Part shown: positions 1 through 8,771 of the stretch, one piece after another
How positions within the stretch are numbered: the stretch's first letter is position 1
How the letters are laid out: each line of letters starts with the position of its first letter
Notes under the pieces: generated by a model
Database searches by the model: none
The model's input: only the letters and a program-made list of their open reading frames with translations
Told to the model about the DNA's origin: nothing
From: Actinomycetota bacterium
GTDB taxonomy: Bacteria; Actinomycetota; Actinomycetes; S36-B12; UBA10799
NCBI GenBank assembly: GCA_020636995.1
Contig: JACJWU010000010.1
Span: forward strand, 1-51,410
Direction: 5' to 3'
Length of the DNA stretch: 51,410 nucleotides
Program-made: the position numbers and the translations under genes

Positions 1-24
1 CCTGCCGATCTCTAACCGGCCTGC
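1..24. repeat. Edge of a palindromic 20-bp-unit array (copy A)
   Basis: The first bases read TGCCGATCTCTAACCGG followed by CCTGCC. This is the right-hand unit of the array family seen in full at 7703-7864, 11465-11585 and 43382-43553. It lies just beyond the 3' end of the ndh gene, and the window edge cuts the rest of the array. Confidence 0.6.
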
Positions 25-91
25 CCAGACAGACCCGACCGACAACGAGCGCGGCCACGTGACCCGTGCAGCACGTCCCGCCGGATCACGG

Positions 92-1423
92 CTAGCCCGT
101 TCCAGGCACCCGCGGCTCGCGCTCATTGGTCAACGATCCCCGCGCCTGCTCGAGGGTGAACGTCCGCTCTGCACGGCTGCGGCCGATGAACGCCACCGCC
201 CAGTGACCGAGTGTGGACACCTTCTCCTGGAAACCCACGAGGTACAGGATGTGGATGAACAGCCAGGCGCACCACGCGATGAAACCGCGCAGCTCCAACC
301 GACCCACGTTGGCCACGGCCCGGAATCGCGAGATGGTCGCCATGCTCCCCTTGTCGAAGTAGTGGAAGGTGGTCTCCTCCTCGCGATCCTCCAGCCGCGC
401 CCGGATCTTCTTCGCGCTGAACTTCGCCCCCTGCATCGCCACCTGGGCCACCCCCGGCAGGTCGTCGAGGGCGATCATGTCGCCGAGCACGAAGACCTCC
501 GGGTGACCGGGCAGGGTGAGGTCGGGCAGGACCTTGACCCGCCCCGACCGGTCCACCTCGGCGCCGCTCTGTTCGGCCACCTGCGCGCCGAGGCCGGATG
601 CCTGCACACCGGCGGCCCAGATGACGCACCGCGAGGCGATGTGCTCGACGCGGCCATCGCGGTAGCGGACCTCGACCCCCGTTTCATTCACCGCATCGAC
701 CATGCCCTGCAGGCGAACGTCGATGCCCATCCTGGCCAGTTGTTCCTGCGCCTTCAGCGACTGCTTCGGTCCGAAGCTGGCCAGGACGTGGTCGCCGCCT
801 TCGATCAGGATGACCCGCGCCCTGCGGGGATCGATGCGGCGGAAGTCGTTCTTGATCGTCCGCCGAGACAACTCGATGATCTGTCCTGCCAGTTCCACGC
901 CGGTGGGACCGGCACCGACGACGACGAAGGTCATCCAGGCCTCCACCGAGGCGGGGTCCGGCTCCAACTCCGCCATCTCGAAGGCCCCGTAGATCCGTGC
1001 CCGCAGCTCCAGGGCGTCGTCGATGCTCTTGAGGCCGGGCGCGAACGGCTCGAAGGCGTCGTTGCCGAAGTAGCCCGTCTCGGCGCCGGCCGCGAGGATC
1101 AGCGAGTCGTATTCGGTCACTGTGCTGTGCGGACCGACCGCAGACGTCACGGTGCGCGCGGCGAGGTCGATGTCGCTGACCTCACCGAGCAGGACCTCCG
1201 CGTTCTTCTGCCGCTTGAGGATCTCCCGGGTGGCCGGTGCGATCTCGCCCTGCGACAGGATCCCGGTGGCGACCTGGTAGAGCAACGGCTGGAACGTGTG
1301 GTGTGACACCCGCGAGATGAGGGTGACATCGACGTCCGCACGTTTGAGTCGCTTGGCGGCGAACAAGCCACCGAAACCCGATCCGATGATGACCACGCGG
1401 TGCCGCGGGTGCTGACTGTCCAT
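92..1423 (-). CDS. ndh: Type II NADH dehydrogenase (NDH-2)
   Basis: This is a 443-residue single-subunit, non-proton-pumping NADH:quinone oxidoreductase acting at the inner face of the membrane. The FAD-binding GSGFGG lies at residues 14-19 and the NADH-binding VGAGPTG at 169-175. FVLGDM at about 311-316 is the second FAD contact, and QVAMQGA at 327-333 matches the quinone-site signature of the family. A hydrophobic C-terminal stretch at 380-397 is a likely membrane anchor. Length and motif order are normal for NDH-2. There is no Shine-Dalgarno sequence, but CACAGT lies six bases before the ATG, so the transcript may be leaderless. It is divergent from the shikimate-kinase-like gene. The symbol follows the family. 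Other pyridine nucleotide-disulfide oxidoreductases are less likely given the anchor and quinone motif. Confidence 0.93.
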   Translation of the reverse strand: MDSQHPRHRVVIIGSGFGGLFAAKRLKRADVDVTLISRVSHHTFQPLLYQVATGILSQGEIAPATREILKRQKNAEVLLGEVSDIDLAARTVTSAVGPHSTVTEYDSLILAAGAETGYFGNDAFEPFAPGLKSIDDALELRARIYGAFEMAELEPDPASVEAWMTFVVVGAGPTGVELAGQIIELSRRTIKNDFRRIDPRRARVILIEGGDHVLASFGPKQSLKAQEQLARMGIDVRLQGMVDAVNETGVEVRYRDGRVEHIASRCVIWAAGVQASGLGAQVAEQSGAEVDRSGRVKVLPDLTLPGHPEVFVLGDMIALDDLPGVAQVAMQGAKFSAKKIRARLEDREEETTFHYFDKGSMATISRFRAVANVGRLELRGFIAWCAWLFIHILYLVGFQEKVSTLGHWAVAFIGRSRAERTFTLEQARGSLTNEREPRVPGTG

Positions 1424-1482
1424 ACCTGAACTGTGCCAGGCATACGGCGGCCGAAACCATGATCCATGCCACAGTGGGGTGC

Positions 1483-2004
1483 GTGAACATCGTGCTCATC
1501 GGCATGCGTGGGGTCGGCAAGACCAACATCGCGCGGCGGGTCTGCTTCCTCACCAAACGTCCGGTCATGTCCACCGATGTGCTGGTCGAATACGAGGTGG
1601 GCCTGCCGATCCCGCAGTTCGTCGAGCAGAAGGGGTGGGCTGCGTTCCGCGAGGCCGAGTACCAGGTGCTGCGCAAGTTGTGCGCCATGGACGGTCTCAT
1701 CATCGACGCCGGCGGAGGCATCGTGGTCGACCTCGACGCCGCGGGCCACGAAGTCTTCAGCGACCGCAAGGTGGATCTGCTCAAAGCCGGTGGCAAGATC
1801 GTCTTCTTGTCCGGGGACATGGAACGCCTGGCCACCAAGGTCGCCGGCGACCCGCGGCGACCGACGCTGGACTCACGCACCTCGGCGATCGACCTGATGC
1901 GGGCTCGCCTGCCCTTCTACGAACGGGCAGCCGACTGGACCATCGACGTGGAGGGTCGCCAGCGTTCCGACATTGCCAACGACATCGCGGCGCGCTACCC
2001 CTGA
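1483..2004 (+). CDS. Shikimate-kinase-like P-loop kinase
   Basis: The 173-residue protein has the P-loop GMRGVGKT at residues 7-14, an Asp in STDVLVE at about 32, FRE with a conserved Arg at about 56, and GGGIV at about 77-81. An RRP segment follows in the lid region. These are the ordered landmarks of shikimate kinase (ATP plus shikimate to shikimate 3-phosphate). An in-frame ATG exists at 1459, but the GTG at 1483 starts the first beta strand and has CACAGT seven bases upstream, so I prefer it. No other aromatic-pathway gene is nearby, unlike a typical aro cluster. It may therefore be a paralogue with another small-molecule substrate. Confidence 0.75.
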   Translation: MNIVLIGMRGVGKTNIARRVCFLTKRPVMSTDVLVEYEVGLPIPQFVEQKGWAAFREAEYQVLRKLCAMDGLIIDAGGGIVVDLDAAGHEVFSDRKVDLLKAGGKIVFLSGDMERLATKVAGDPRRPTLDSRTSAIDLMRARLPFYERAADWTIDVEGRQRSDIANDIAARYP

Positions 2005-2059
2005 GACACGGCACAACATCGGTTACGGTGAAAGTCCTGTTGGGAAGTGGGAGGAACCG

Positions 2060-2797
2060 GTGCCGGTAGCCGTGCCCATCGTCGCGGGTACCGCCATCCG
2101 CGGCGTGGCAGCCACGTTGATGATGCGACGCGTGCTCGAGCGACACCCGAACGCCTTCCTGATCACGCTGGCGAACTTCGGTGTCACCCTGCCGATGCAC
2201 AAGTCGCAGGAGCACCTGACGCGTGACATCCGCAGCGGTCTGGAGAAGCAGGGCCGCGATCCGGATTCCCCGGTGGTCCTGGTCGGCCACTCCCAAGGAG
2301 CCATCGCCTCGCTGCGCTACGCGGTGGACCATCCACACCAGGTCTTGCACGTGGTCAGTGTGGGCGCCCCCTGGCTCGGTTCGGCCAGCGCACGCCGGGT
2401 GTCGCGGTTGTTCAGGTGGACACCCCGGGACATCACCCCCGCCCTGTCCGACATGGCCGAGGGTTCGCCGTTCCTGGAACAGTTGCACGACGACCTGAAC
2501 GTGATCGGCGACCGCGTCACGAACATCTACAGCACCCACGAGTTGTTCATCAGCCCCTACACCGCCGCTCACATCGACGTGCCGGGTGTGAGCAACTACC
2601 TCATCGCCACCGAGGCCGAGTACAAGCGCCATCTGGTCGCCTATCCGGAGTTGCCGCTCGACGGGCACATCGAGGGCCGGATCACACATATCGGGGAGAT
2701 GAGCGCACCAGAGGTCCGGGCGGTCATCTGGGCAAAGGTCGAGGAGATCACCGACGCCGTACGGCGAGGCGATTTCGATCAGGGCAAGCCCGCCTGA
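2060..2797 (+). CDS. Alpha/beta hydrolase, lipase-like
   Basis: The 245-residue protein carries the nucleophile elbow GHSQG at about residues 76-80, in the setting VVLVGHSQGA typical of serine esterases and lipases. A late histidine in the segment RITHIGEM could complete the triad. The GTG at 2060 follows GGGAGGAA at good spacing and is preferred over the in-frame ATG at 1973, which would overlap the preceding gene. No clear signal peptide is visible. The 3' end overlaps the convergent channel gene by 19 bases. The substrate is unknown. Confidence 0.8.
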   Translation: MPVAVPIVAGTAIRGVAATLMMRRVLERHPNAFLITLANFGVTLPMHKSQEHLTRDIRSGLEKQGRDPDSPVVLVGHSQGAIASLRYAVDHPHQVLHVVSVGAPWLGSASARRVSRLFRWTPRDITPALSDMAEGSPFLEQLHDDLNVIGDRVTNIYSTHELFISPYTAAHIDVPGVSNYLIATEAEYKRHLVAYPELPLDGHIEGRITHIGEMSAPEVRAVIWAKVEEITDAVRRGDFDQGKPA

Positions 2798-3339
2798 TCC
2801 TGCTCCGCGCGCCTCTTGCGGGCCGCGCGGCGGGTGGTCTCCATCAGCACCCGGGCAAGCGCAGTGACCAGGGTCAGACCGACGACCATCTGCACCATGA
2901 CGACGATGCGGGCGGAATCCGACACCGCGACGATGTCCCCGAACCCCACCGTGGCGAGGATGGTCATGGTGAAGTACAGAGCCCCCACCTTGGTCAGTGG
3001 CACGTTGAAGCTGCCCGGATTCTCCGAACTCAGCGACAGGTAGGTCAGCGCGAAGATCACCACCAATGCGGTGAGCATGACCGCCAGCGTGATCAAGCCC
3101 GCCCGTACGGGGTGTTTCGCCCGGCTGATGTACAGCAGCGACCACACCGCACCCGCCGAGTAGATCAGCACGACCACAGAGATGAAGGCGAAGACCAGCC
3201 AGGGCTGCTCGTCGCCGGTCGGTTCCGGTACGACCGCGTACAGGACCAGCAGGGCGACGATGACGGCGAACCCGCCCAACACGCCGGGCAAGCCCGCGCG
3301 CAGCAGGTGCCCGGTGGATGGCAGCGGGGGCTCGGTCAC
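2779..3339 (-). CDS. Potassium-channel-like membrane protein (two-TM pore domain)
   Basis: The 186-residue protein has hydrophobic segments at about 20-37, 47-69, 80-102 and 144-165. A re-entrant pore loop between the last two ends in TVGFGD at 130-135. TVGFGD is a potassium-selectivity-filter sequence, so the last two helices form an ion-channel pore domain (Ion_trans_2 type). The first two helices are an accessory pair too poor in charged residues to be a voltage sensor. The tail is basic (RRAARKRR) and there is no RCK domain. Gating cannot be inferred. Confidence 0.85.
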   Translation of the reverse strand: MTEPPLPSTGHLLRAGLPGVLGGFAVIVALLVLYAVVPEPTGDEQPWLVFAFISVVVLIYSAGAVWSLLYISRAKHPVRAGLITLAVMLTALVVIFALTYLSLSSENPGSFNVPLTKVGALYFTMTILATVGFGDIVAVSDSARIVVMVQMVVGLTLVTALARVLMETTRRAARKRRAEQDQAGLP

Positions 3340-3363
3340 GCCCCTACGGTGCCACAGTCGCTG

Positions 3364-4728
3364 TCAGCTACGCGGCAACGGCTGCCAGTGGTCGGCGGGC
3401 AGGAAAGCGCGGCGCAGCAATTCCACCACCGCGTGCGGCACCTGCGGAACGAACGCGGCCGGGGAACGCCCGACGGCGCTGCTGGGGATCCGGACCTGCA
3501 GGACCTCCGCCTCGATGGTGAACACCGCCGGGGGCGTCAGTTCCACGGCCTCGCCGTCGACTCCCGCCGCGATCGGCTCGTCGGAGTCCACCTCGAAGCG
3601 GGTGGCCGTCCACGAGTTGAATCCGGACGCGGAGTTGAGCAGACCGACCGCCGCCCGGGCGAACATCTCCGTGACGGCCGCCGCGCTTCCCAGTTCCGCG
3701 GTGACGATGCCGAGTTCTCCGGTGCGCAGACTGGGCCGGCCGCCGGCACCCCGGACATCGAGAAGGTACGGGTTGTTCGACACGTGCACGATGTGCGCGG
3801 TGCGGTGCGGCTGACCGTCCTGGCCCGTGAAGCGCAGATCCGGTGGATTCTCCACCAGTGTGGGCAACTCGTCGACGGTCGTCTCCACCTTGCGTTCGCG
3901 GTAGCTCGCACTCTGCACCACCGCGCCGTACACACCCATGGAGACGTTGTTCAGGAACGCCTCGCCATTCACGCGAGCCAGGTCGACGGTCTTCAACCTC
4001 GCCTCCCCGAACGCGTCGAGGGCGGCCAGGGGATCCGCGCGGTCGAGCCCGAGGTCCATGGCGAAGTGGTTTCGGGTGCCCGACGGAACGCACACCATCT
4101 GTGCCCGTGCTCGGCTGACCAGGTCGGCGACGATCGCCTGTGAGCCGTCCCCACCCGCCACTCCGATCACGTCGGCGCCCTCGGCCAGCGCATCCGCGGC
4201 CAATTGCCGCAGGTCGATGCCGGGTCCGAACTCGTGGCATTCGATGCCGCGCGCTCGGGCCGCCGTCATCAGCCCGAGCCGCTGCGCCTTGCCGTCCCCG
4301 GACAGTGGGTTGACCAGCAGCACCGGCTTCGAGGCGGCCGGTACGGCAACCCCCGGCGGTGGCAGTTCGGCAAGTGAACGGCGGTCACGGCCCAGTGCGT
4401 ACCGGCCGAGCGGAAGGGAGACCGCCATGCTGATCGCGCCGAAGACAATCACCCACCCCTCACTGTGGGCCCCAACAGCGGCGATCAGCGACGCCGCGAA
4501 GAGCACCACGGCGATCCACGCTGACCGGCGGCGGTCGGCACCTCTGCGGGTCAGCGCGACCCAGCCGAAGGCGAAGGCGCCGACCAGACACAGGATCGCG
4601 ATCATGATCGCGAAGGGACTCTCGGCGATACCTCTCAACAGGGCGATCACACCCGTGATGGCGGCGGCGAGCGCCCCGAGCGCGGCGAGTCTGCGCCGCG
4701 TCGCGAAAGAGGTCGTGTGCACCGCCAT
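3364..4728 (-). CDS. Membrane-anchored diacylglycerol/lipid kinase
   Basis: The 454-residue protein has about four N-terminal transmembrane helices (roughly residues 12-110), followed by a diacylglycerol-kinase catalytic domain. VLLVNPLSG opens the domain, GGDGS is the nucleotide-binding signature, and PSGTRNHF matches the PxGTxN motif of the DgkB/YegS/BmrU superfamily. The C-terminal part resembles the second domain of these lipid kinases. The ATG at 4728 has CACGAT six bases upstream and is chosen over an in-frame ATG at 4746. The fused transmembrane region is less common than the soluble DgkB form and would hold the enzyme at the membrane. The lipid substrate is not determined. Confidence 0.85.
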   Translation of the reverse strand: MAVHTTSFATRRRLAALGALAAAITGVIALLRGIAESPFAIMIAILCLVGAFAFGWVALTRRGADRRRSAWIAVVLFAASLIAAVGAHSEGWVIVFGAISMAVSLPLGRYALGRDRRSLAELPPPGVAVPAASKPVLLVNPLSGDGKAQRLGLMTAARARGIECHEFGPGIDLRQLAADALAEGADVIGVAGGDGSQAIVADLVSRARAQMVCVPSGTRNHFAMDLGLDRADPLAALDAFGEARLKTVDLARVNGEAFLNNVSMGVYGAVVQSASYRERKVETTVDELPTLVENPPDLRFTGQDGQPHRTAHIVHVSNNPYLLDVRGAGGRPSLRTGELGIVTAELGSAAAVTEMFARAAVGLLNSASGFNSWTATRFEVDSDEPIAAGVDGEAVELTPPAVFTIEAEVLQVRIPSSAVGRSPAAFVPQVPHAVVELLRRAFLPADHWQPLPRS

Positions 4729-4804
4729 GATCAGATCGTGGCACAACCCGCTGTCACCATCCGTGGCGCACGGTGACGGCCCGGCACTGCACTGTCCACG
4801 GCAC

Positions 4805-6691
4805 CTACTGTGGCCACTCCGGCGGCGGGTAGAAAGGCTCTTGGGAGTCCGGGCCCAGGCGCGGCCCGATGCTGATCAGATCGATACACGTCTGCACTCC
4901 CACGTCGGTCCCCGTCACGGTCACATCGGGGACCGGGCCCTCCACCTCGAAGAAGACGTTGTGCAGCCCCTGCCTGATCGGGACCTCATGGTCGTTGGGC
5001 CCGATGCGCATCCGCACCGTGGTGTCGGCGTCGCTGAGGTAGGACACCTGCGCCACGAACGTCCACTGCGGGACCTCGCGCGTCATCGGTATCACCAGCG
5101 GCGCGGTCGAGATCCGGTAACCGCAGACACCGTTGGGCTGGGACGGGGTACCGGCGACGAACTGCTGCTGCGCGGAGCCGTCGTTGGCGAACCCGAACAA
5201 GCCGTCGGTGGAGTAGTCGACGAACGGCCGGAACGCCGGGTCCGGCGAGAAGACGACCTCGGTGCTGGCGTAGGGCAGCATCAACATGGGGTGGACGAGG
5301 TCGGTCATCGTCCGCTGCGGCAGGAACTCCGCATTGGCCGGGATGGCCGGCATGGAGTTCCGGGCGGTCGTGACGTAGTCCTTGGTCTGGCTGTTGACCC
5401 ACCGCAACGAGGGCTCGACCGCGGAGATAAGACTCGAGACCAGGAACGCGACAGCGGCACTGAGGGCGACCGTCCTGCGACGGATTCCACGGGCCCGGAG
5501 TCGTCGGCCCAGCGCTTGGGCCTTGGCGCTGAAGGGTTGCGTCTCCCATACCGTCGGGTAGAACAACAGACCGGCGAACAGCGCCAGCAGGATCCAGAAG
5601 TCCGACGTGTAGCGGTACCCGGTGGAGGCCACGAGCGAGCCTCCGCGGCCGTACGCAGCGAGGGCGGTCAGCGCCAGGGCGTACACCAGCATGCCCCACA
5701 GGTAGGGGAACAGCACCGGTCGGTACCGGCGCACGACGACGAAGACCGCGATCAGCAGAACCACCGCGATCACCATCAACCCGGTGGTCCGCAGCGGGAT
5801 CACCAGGACGCCGTTCCACGTCTCGCCCTGGGCGCTGAACCAGCGCCACGGCCCCCCGGCAGAGCCGTTGACGATGTTCAACAGGAACAGGTCTCGGCTG
5901 TAGCGCAGTGCCCGCAGAAGGTTCCAGTCCGGGTCCCGCGAGATCGGCGCATGGATGCGCAGGAACACGGCGTACGCGGCGGTGAACCCGACCAGCAGCA
6001 CCCAGTAGCGGGGATTCGCACGGAACGCGCCTCGCAGCCCCCGGGCTCGTTCCACACCGATCGGCAGGAACGCCGCGATGACCACCATCGCGATGATGAA
6101 CAGCGACCCCTTGCTGATCGAGAGCACCGCTGCACCGAACGCCAGGCCGGACCACAGCCACCACCGGCCGGGATCGCCGGACAGCGCCCGGATGAGCCAC
6201 CAGATCGACAGCATCATGAACAGCCCGTAGGGCGCGCTCTCGATGATCATGCACCACCACACGCCCACCTCGAACGTGAAGGACGAGACCGCCGGCACGA
6301 GGAATGCGAGCAGTGCGGCGACCTGCGATCCGGTCAGGCGCAGGACGATGCGCCACAACAACGCCAGAATGGCCACCTGCATGGCCAGCGACCAGACCAT
6401 CAGCGCCGTCCACGAACCCGGCCACCCCGCCTGCAGGATCCACTGGGCGAGCAGCCCCCACGGCTGCACGTGCCCGTAGTAGGAACGGAACAGGTACTCG
6501 GGCGTCAGCCCTGACGTGTCCGCCCAGTAGCGCAGCGCGAAGTCGTCGGCGTACAGGTACCCGTTGAGCATGACGGTGCCGCGGACCAGCAGGTACCCGA
6601 GCAGCGCGAGCAGCAGGGGTCGATGCGGCTTCCACCCGCGAGTCGCGGGCACACGGGTCGAAGCCGTTGCCTCGGTGCTGCCGGTCGCCAC
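4805..6691 (-). CDS. Large multi-pass membrane protein, GT-C glycosyltransferase-like
   Basis: The 628-residue protein has about ten or more hydrophobic helices followed by an extracytoplasmic C-terminal domain of roughly 190 residues containing Cys and beta-rich sequence. YADDFA at residues 47-52, just after the first helix, resembles the acidic pair in the first outer loop of GT-C enzymes that use polyprenyl-linked sugars. The GTG at 6691 is ten bases after the stop of the upstream epimerase gene. The longer start at 6763 would overlap that gene. Co-transcription with a sugar-nucleotide-epimerase-like protein supports a role in surface glycan synthesis. The donor and acceptor are unknown. 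Confidence 0.6.
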   Translation of the reverse strand: MATGSTEATASTRVPATRGWKPHRPLLLALLGYLLVRGTVMLNGYLYADDFALRYWADTSGLTPEYLFRSYYGHVQPWGLLAQWILQAGWPGSWTALMVWSLAMQVAILALLWRIVLRLTGSQVAALLAFLVPAVSSFTFEVGVWWCMIIESAPYGLFMMLSIWWLIRALSGDPGRWWLWSGLAFGAAVLSISKGSLFIIAMVVIAAFLPIGVERARGLRGAFRANPRYWVLLVGFTAAYAVFLRIHAPISRDPDWNLLRALRYSRDLFLLNIVNGSAGGPWRWFSAQGETWNGVLVIPLRTTGLMVIAVVLLIAVFVVVRRYRPVLFPYLWGMLVYALALTALAAYGRGGSLVASTGYRYTSDFWILLALFAGLLFYPTVWETQPFSAKAQALGRRLRARGIRRRTVALSAAVAFLVSSLISAVEPSLRWVNSQTKDYVTTARNSMPAIPANAEFLPQRTMTDLVHPMLMLPYASTEVVFSPDPAFRPFVDYSTDGLFGFANDGSAQQQFVAGTPSQPNGVCGYRISTAPLVIPMTREVPQWTFVAQVSYLSDADTTVRMRIGPNDHEVPIRQGLHNVFFEVEGPVPDVTVTGTDVGVQTCIDLISIGPRLGPDSQEPFYPPPEWPQ

Positions 6692-6701
6692 GTCGTCGAA
6701 C

Positions 6702-7652
6702 CTACACCGGGCGGAGCAGACCCTCCGTGCGCAGCCAATCCGCAGTGCGCGCCATCCCGTCATCCAGCACGGTCTGCGGGCGCCAGTCGAGCAGCCGACC
6801 GGCCTTCTCGATGGAGTACGTGCCGCGGCGGTCGGCCAGGTAGCGCACCGCTGCTGGGCTCAGTTCGATGGTTCGACCGAGGCGGTTGGCCACCCCCGCC
6901 TGCGCTCCGGCGGCCGCGAGCATCACGGCCCGGGGCAACCGGGGAACGGACGTGCGGCCGAGCATGTGCGCGTAGTAGTCGAAGTACTCACCGGTCGCGA
7001 CGCCGACACCACCGGACAGCGTGACGATCTCGCCACCGGCGGCCGGGACGGTCGCCGCCCGGATGAGTCCGTCGACGACGTCGTCGATGTAGACCGGGCT
7101 GTGAACACCGGTGGTGGGAACCGCCACGCGCCGACTCTTGATCATCTGCAGCGGTAGCAGCGTCCACGGCCGGCTTCGTGGCCCGTAGACGTCGCCGGGC
7201 CGCACGATCGTGACCTCGATGCCGGATCTGATGTGCTCGTCGAGGCACAGGTGCTCGGCGGCGATCTTCGTGTCGGCGTACGGCACACCCGTGGGACGGG
7301 TGGGGTACGCCTCGGTCACCTGGTCCGGGAAGTCGTTGCCGAACACCGTCACGCTCGACAAGAGCACGAAGCGATGCGCCCCGCTGTCCCGCGCCGCATC
7401 GAGGGCGTGCCGTGTGCCCAGTGTGTTGACCCGCCAGAAGGCCTCGGTGGCCGACGGCATCCCGACCATGGCGGCGGTGTGGATCACGACATCCACGTCA
7501 CCGAGGTCCATCCAGCCACCGGTCACCGCGATGTCGGCAATGATGTCCGTTCCCGCGACGTCGAGGCCGCGCACGTGATGTCCCTGCTCGCGCAGTGCCG
7601 CAACGAGCGTTGAGCCGATGAATCCCGCCGCGCCGGTGACCACGAATCTCAC
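6702..7652 (-). CDS. NAD-dependent epimerase/dehydratase (extended SDR)
   Basis: The 316-residue protein has the Rossmann motif GAAGFIG at residues 7-13, a Ser in LLSS at about 100, and the catalytic YADTK at 125-129. This is the extended short-chain dehydrogenase/reductase layout of nucleotide-sugar epimerases and of 3-beta-hydroxysteroid dehydrogenase-like enzymes. Its start is GTG with TAGGCT six bases before it. The downstream GT-C-like gene starts ten bases after its stop, so the two probably form an operon. Which substrate is used cannot be decided from the sequence. Confidence 0.85.
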   Translation of the reverse strand: MRFVVTGAAGFIGSTLVAALREQGHHVRGLDVAGTDIIADIAVTGGWMDLGDVDVVIHTAAMVGMPSATEAFWRVNTLGTRHALDAARDSGAHRFVLLSSVTVFGNDFPDQVTEAYPTRPTGVPYADTKIAAEHLCLDEHIRSGIEVTIVRPGDVYGPRSRPWTLLPLQMIKSRRVAVPTTGVHSPVYIDDVVDGLIRAATVPAAGGEIVTLSGGVGVATGEYFDYYAHMLGRTSVPRLPRAVMLAAAGAQAGVANRLGRTIELSPAAVRYLADRRGTYSIEKAGRLLDWRPQTVLDDGMARTADWLRTEGLLRPV

Positions 7653-7702
7653 GAGGTCAGCCTATGCTCGCGGTGCGCCTGCTTACTGCCCGTCCGCCGG
7701 CC

Positions 7703-7864
7703 CTCCGGTGAGAGATCGGCAGCCTGGTGAGACATCGACGCCCGTGGGGGACCAACCCGAGTGCCTCGCGGCCGCAGCTATTCCGGTTAGACATCGACGC
7801 CCGTGGGGGACTAACCGGAGTGCCGGATATCTCACCGCAGTGCCGATGTCTAACGGGAGTGCCC
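7703..7864. repeat. Palindromic 20-bp-unit array (copy B) with a duplicated core
   Basis: This intergenic stretch lies between the epimerase start and the universal stress gene stop. Two core copies begin at 7726 and 7785 (period 59) and share the identical centre ATCGACGCCCGTGGGGGAC. Unit-like sequences flank them: GGTGAGAGATCGGC on the left, ATCTCACCGCAGTGCC and ATGTCTAACGGGAGTGCC on the right. The core is the reverse complement of that at 43448-43482. No coding function is visible in it. Confidence 0.8.
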
Positions 7865-7900
7865 AGGCCGCGACTCCTGCACCACGCGCACCACCGAACC

Positions 7901-8767
7901 TCAGGTGTGGCGGGGAAGCACGATGGCCGGCACCGGGGTCGCACGCACCAACTTGTACGTCATGTCCCCGAGGAAGACGCGCCGCAAGACACTGCCACCG
8001 GACGCGAGGACCAGCAGTTCATCGCCGTGCCACTGCACGCGACCCATGGCCGAGGACGCGTCGTCACCGATCGTGAGTTCGGAGTCGGCATCGGTGTCGA
8101 GCGCCCGTAGCGCGGCACCCAGCGCCACGCGGGCGTCCTCCTCCAACTGCCGGCTCACCAGGCCTTCCCCGTCGAAGGCAAGGTTGCTGCCCATGACCCG
8201 GTGGCGCAGGAGCACTGTGAGGGCGGTGAGCCGTCGATCCCCCCGGTGTTCGGCGGCCCACTCCAGTGCCTTGTGGCTCTCCGTGGTGTCCTGGAACGCC
8301 ACCACCAGCCGACCGAGCACGTCGGGGTGCACGCGCCGGTACCCGGCCGGTGCGACAGCCACTGGGACATGGCTGCCGTGCAACAGTTGGTCGGCTGTGG
8401 AACCGATCAGGAACCGGCCGTTCGACGCCCCGGGGGCGCTGCCGATGACGATCATGTCGGCGCCGATCCGCTGGGCCAATTCATCGAGGCCCACGCCACT
8501 GGACTTGTGCCCGTGCACCGCCGTCTCGAACTGCGTGAGTCCGTAGCGCGGCGCCGCCTCGGCCGCGTCGGCGACGACCGCTTCGGCGTCTGCCCGCAGG
8601 TAGGCGACCCACTCGGCGTCCACCTTGCGCTTGCCCGACTGCGCCGACGGCGCGGCATACACGTGAGCGATCAGTACGTCGCCGCCCAGGCTCCTGGACA
8701 GGACACCGGCCAGCGCCATGGCGTCCGACCCGGAGGCGTCCGGGACCACTCCGACCAGGATCTTCAT
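7901..8767 (-). CDS. Universal stress protein, tandem UspA domains
   Basis: The 288-residue cytoplasmic protein has two UspA domains (about 1-140 and 148-288). The first ends with the ATP-binding loop pattern G-x2-G-x9-GS in IGSAPGASNGRFLIGST. The second ends with LASGGSVLRRVFLGD, which keeps the shape but is less canonical. It lies four bases downstream of the amino-acid permease gene on the same strand, so they are likely co-transcribed. A second tandem-domain paralogue diverges on the far side of that permease. Confidence 0.88.
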   Translation of the reverse strand: MKILVGVVPDASGSDAMALAGVLSRSLGGDVLIAHVYAAPSAQSGKRKVDAEWVAYLRADAEAVVADAAEAAPRYGLTQFETAVHGHKSSGVGLDELAQRIGADMIVIGSAPGASNGRFLIGSTADQLLHGSHVPVAVAPAGYRRVHPDVLGRLVVAFQDTTESHKALEWAAEHRGDRRLTALTVLLRHRVMGSNLAFDGEGLVSRQLEEDARVALGAALRALDTDADSELTIGDDASSAMGRVQWHGDELLVLASGGSVLRRVFLGDMTYKLVRATPVPAIVLPRHT

Positions 8768-8771
8768 CGCG

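Noticed and set aside
3938..6514. 858-residue open frame on the plus strand
   Set aside because: It runs antisense through the lipid kinase and GT-C-like genes. The product is low-complexity Arg/Pro/His-rich sequence with no recognisable motif, as expected for a shadow frame in high-GC DNA.
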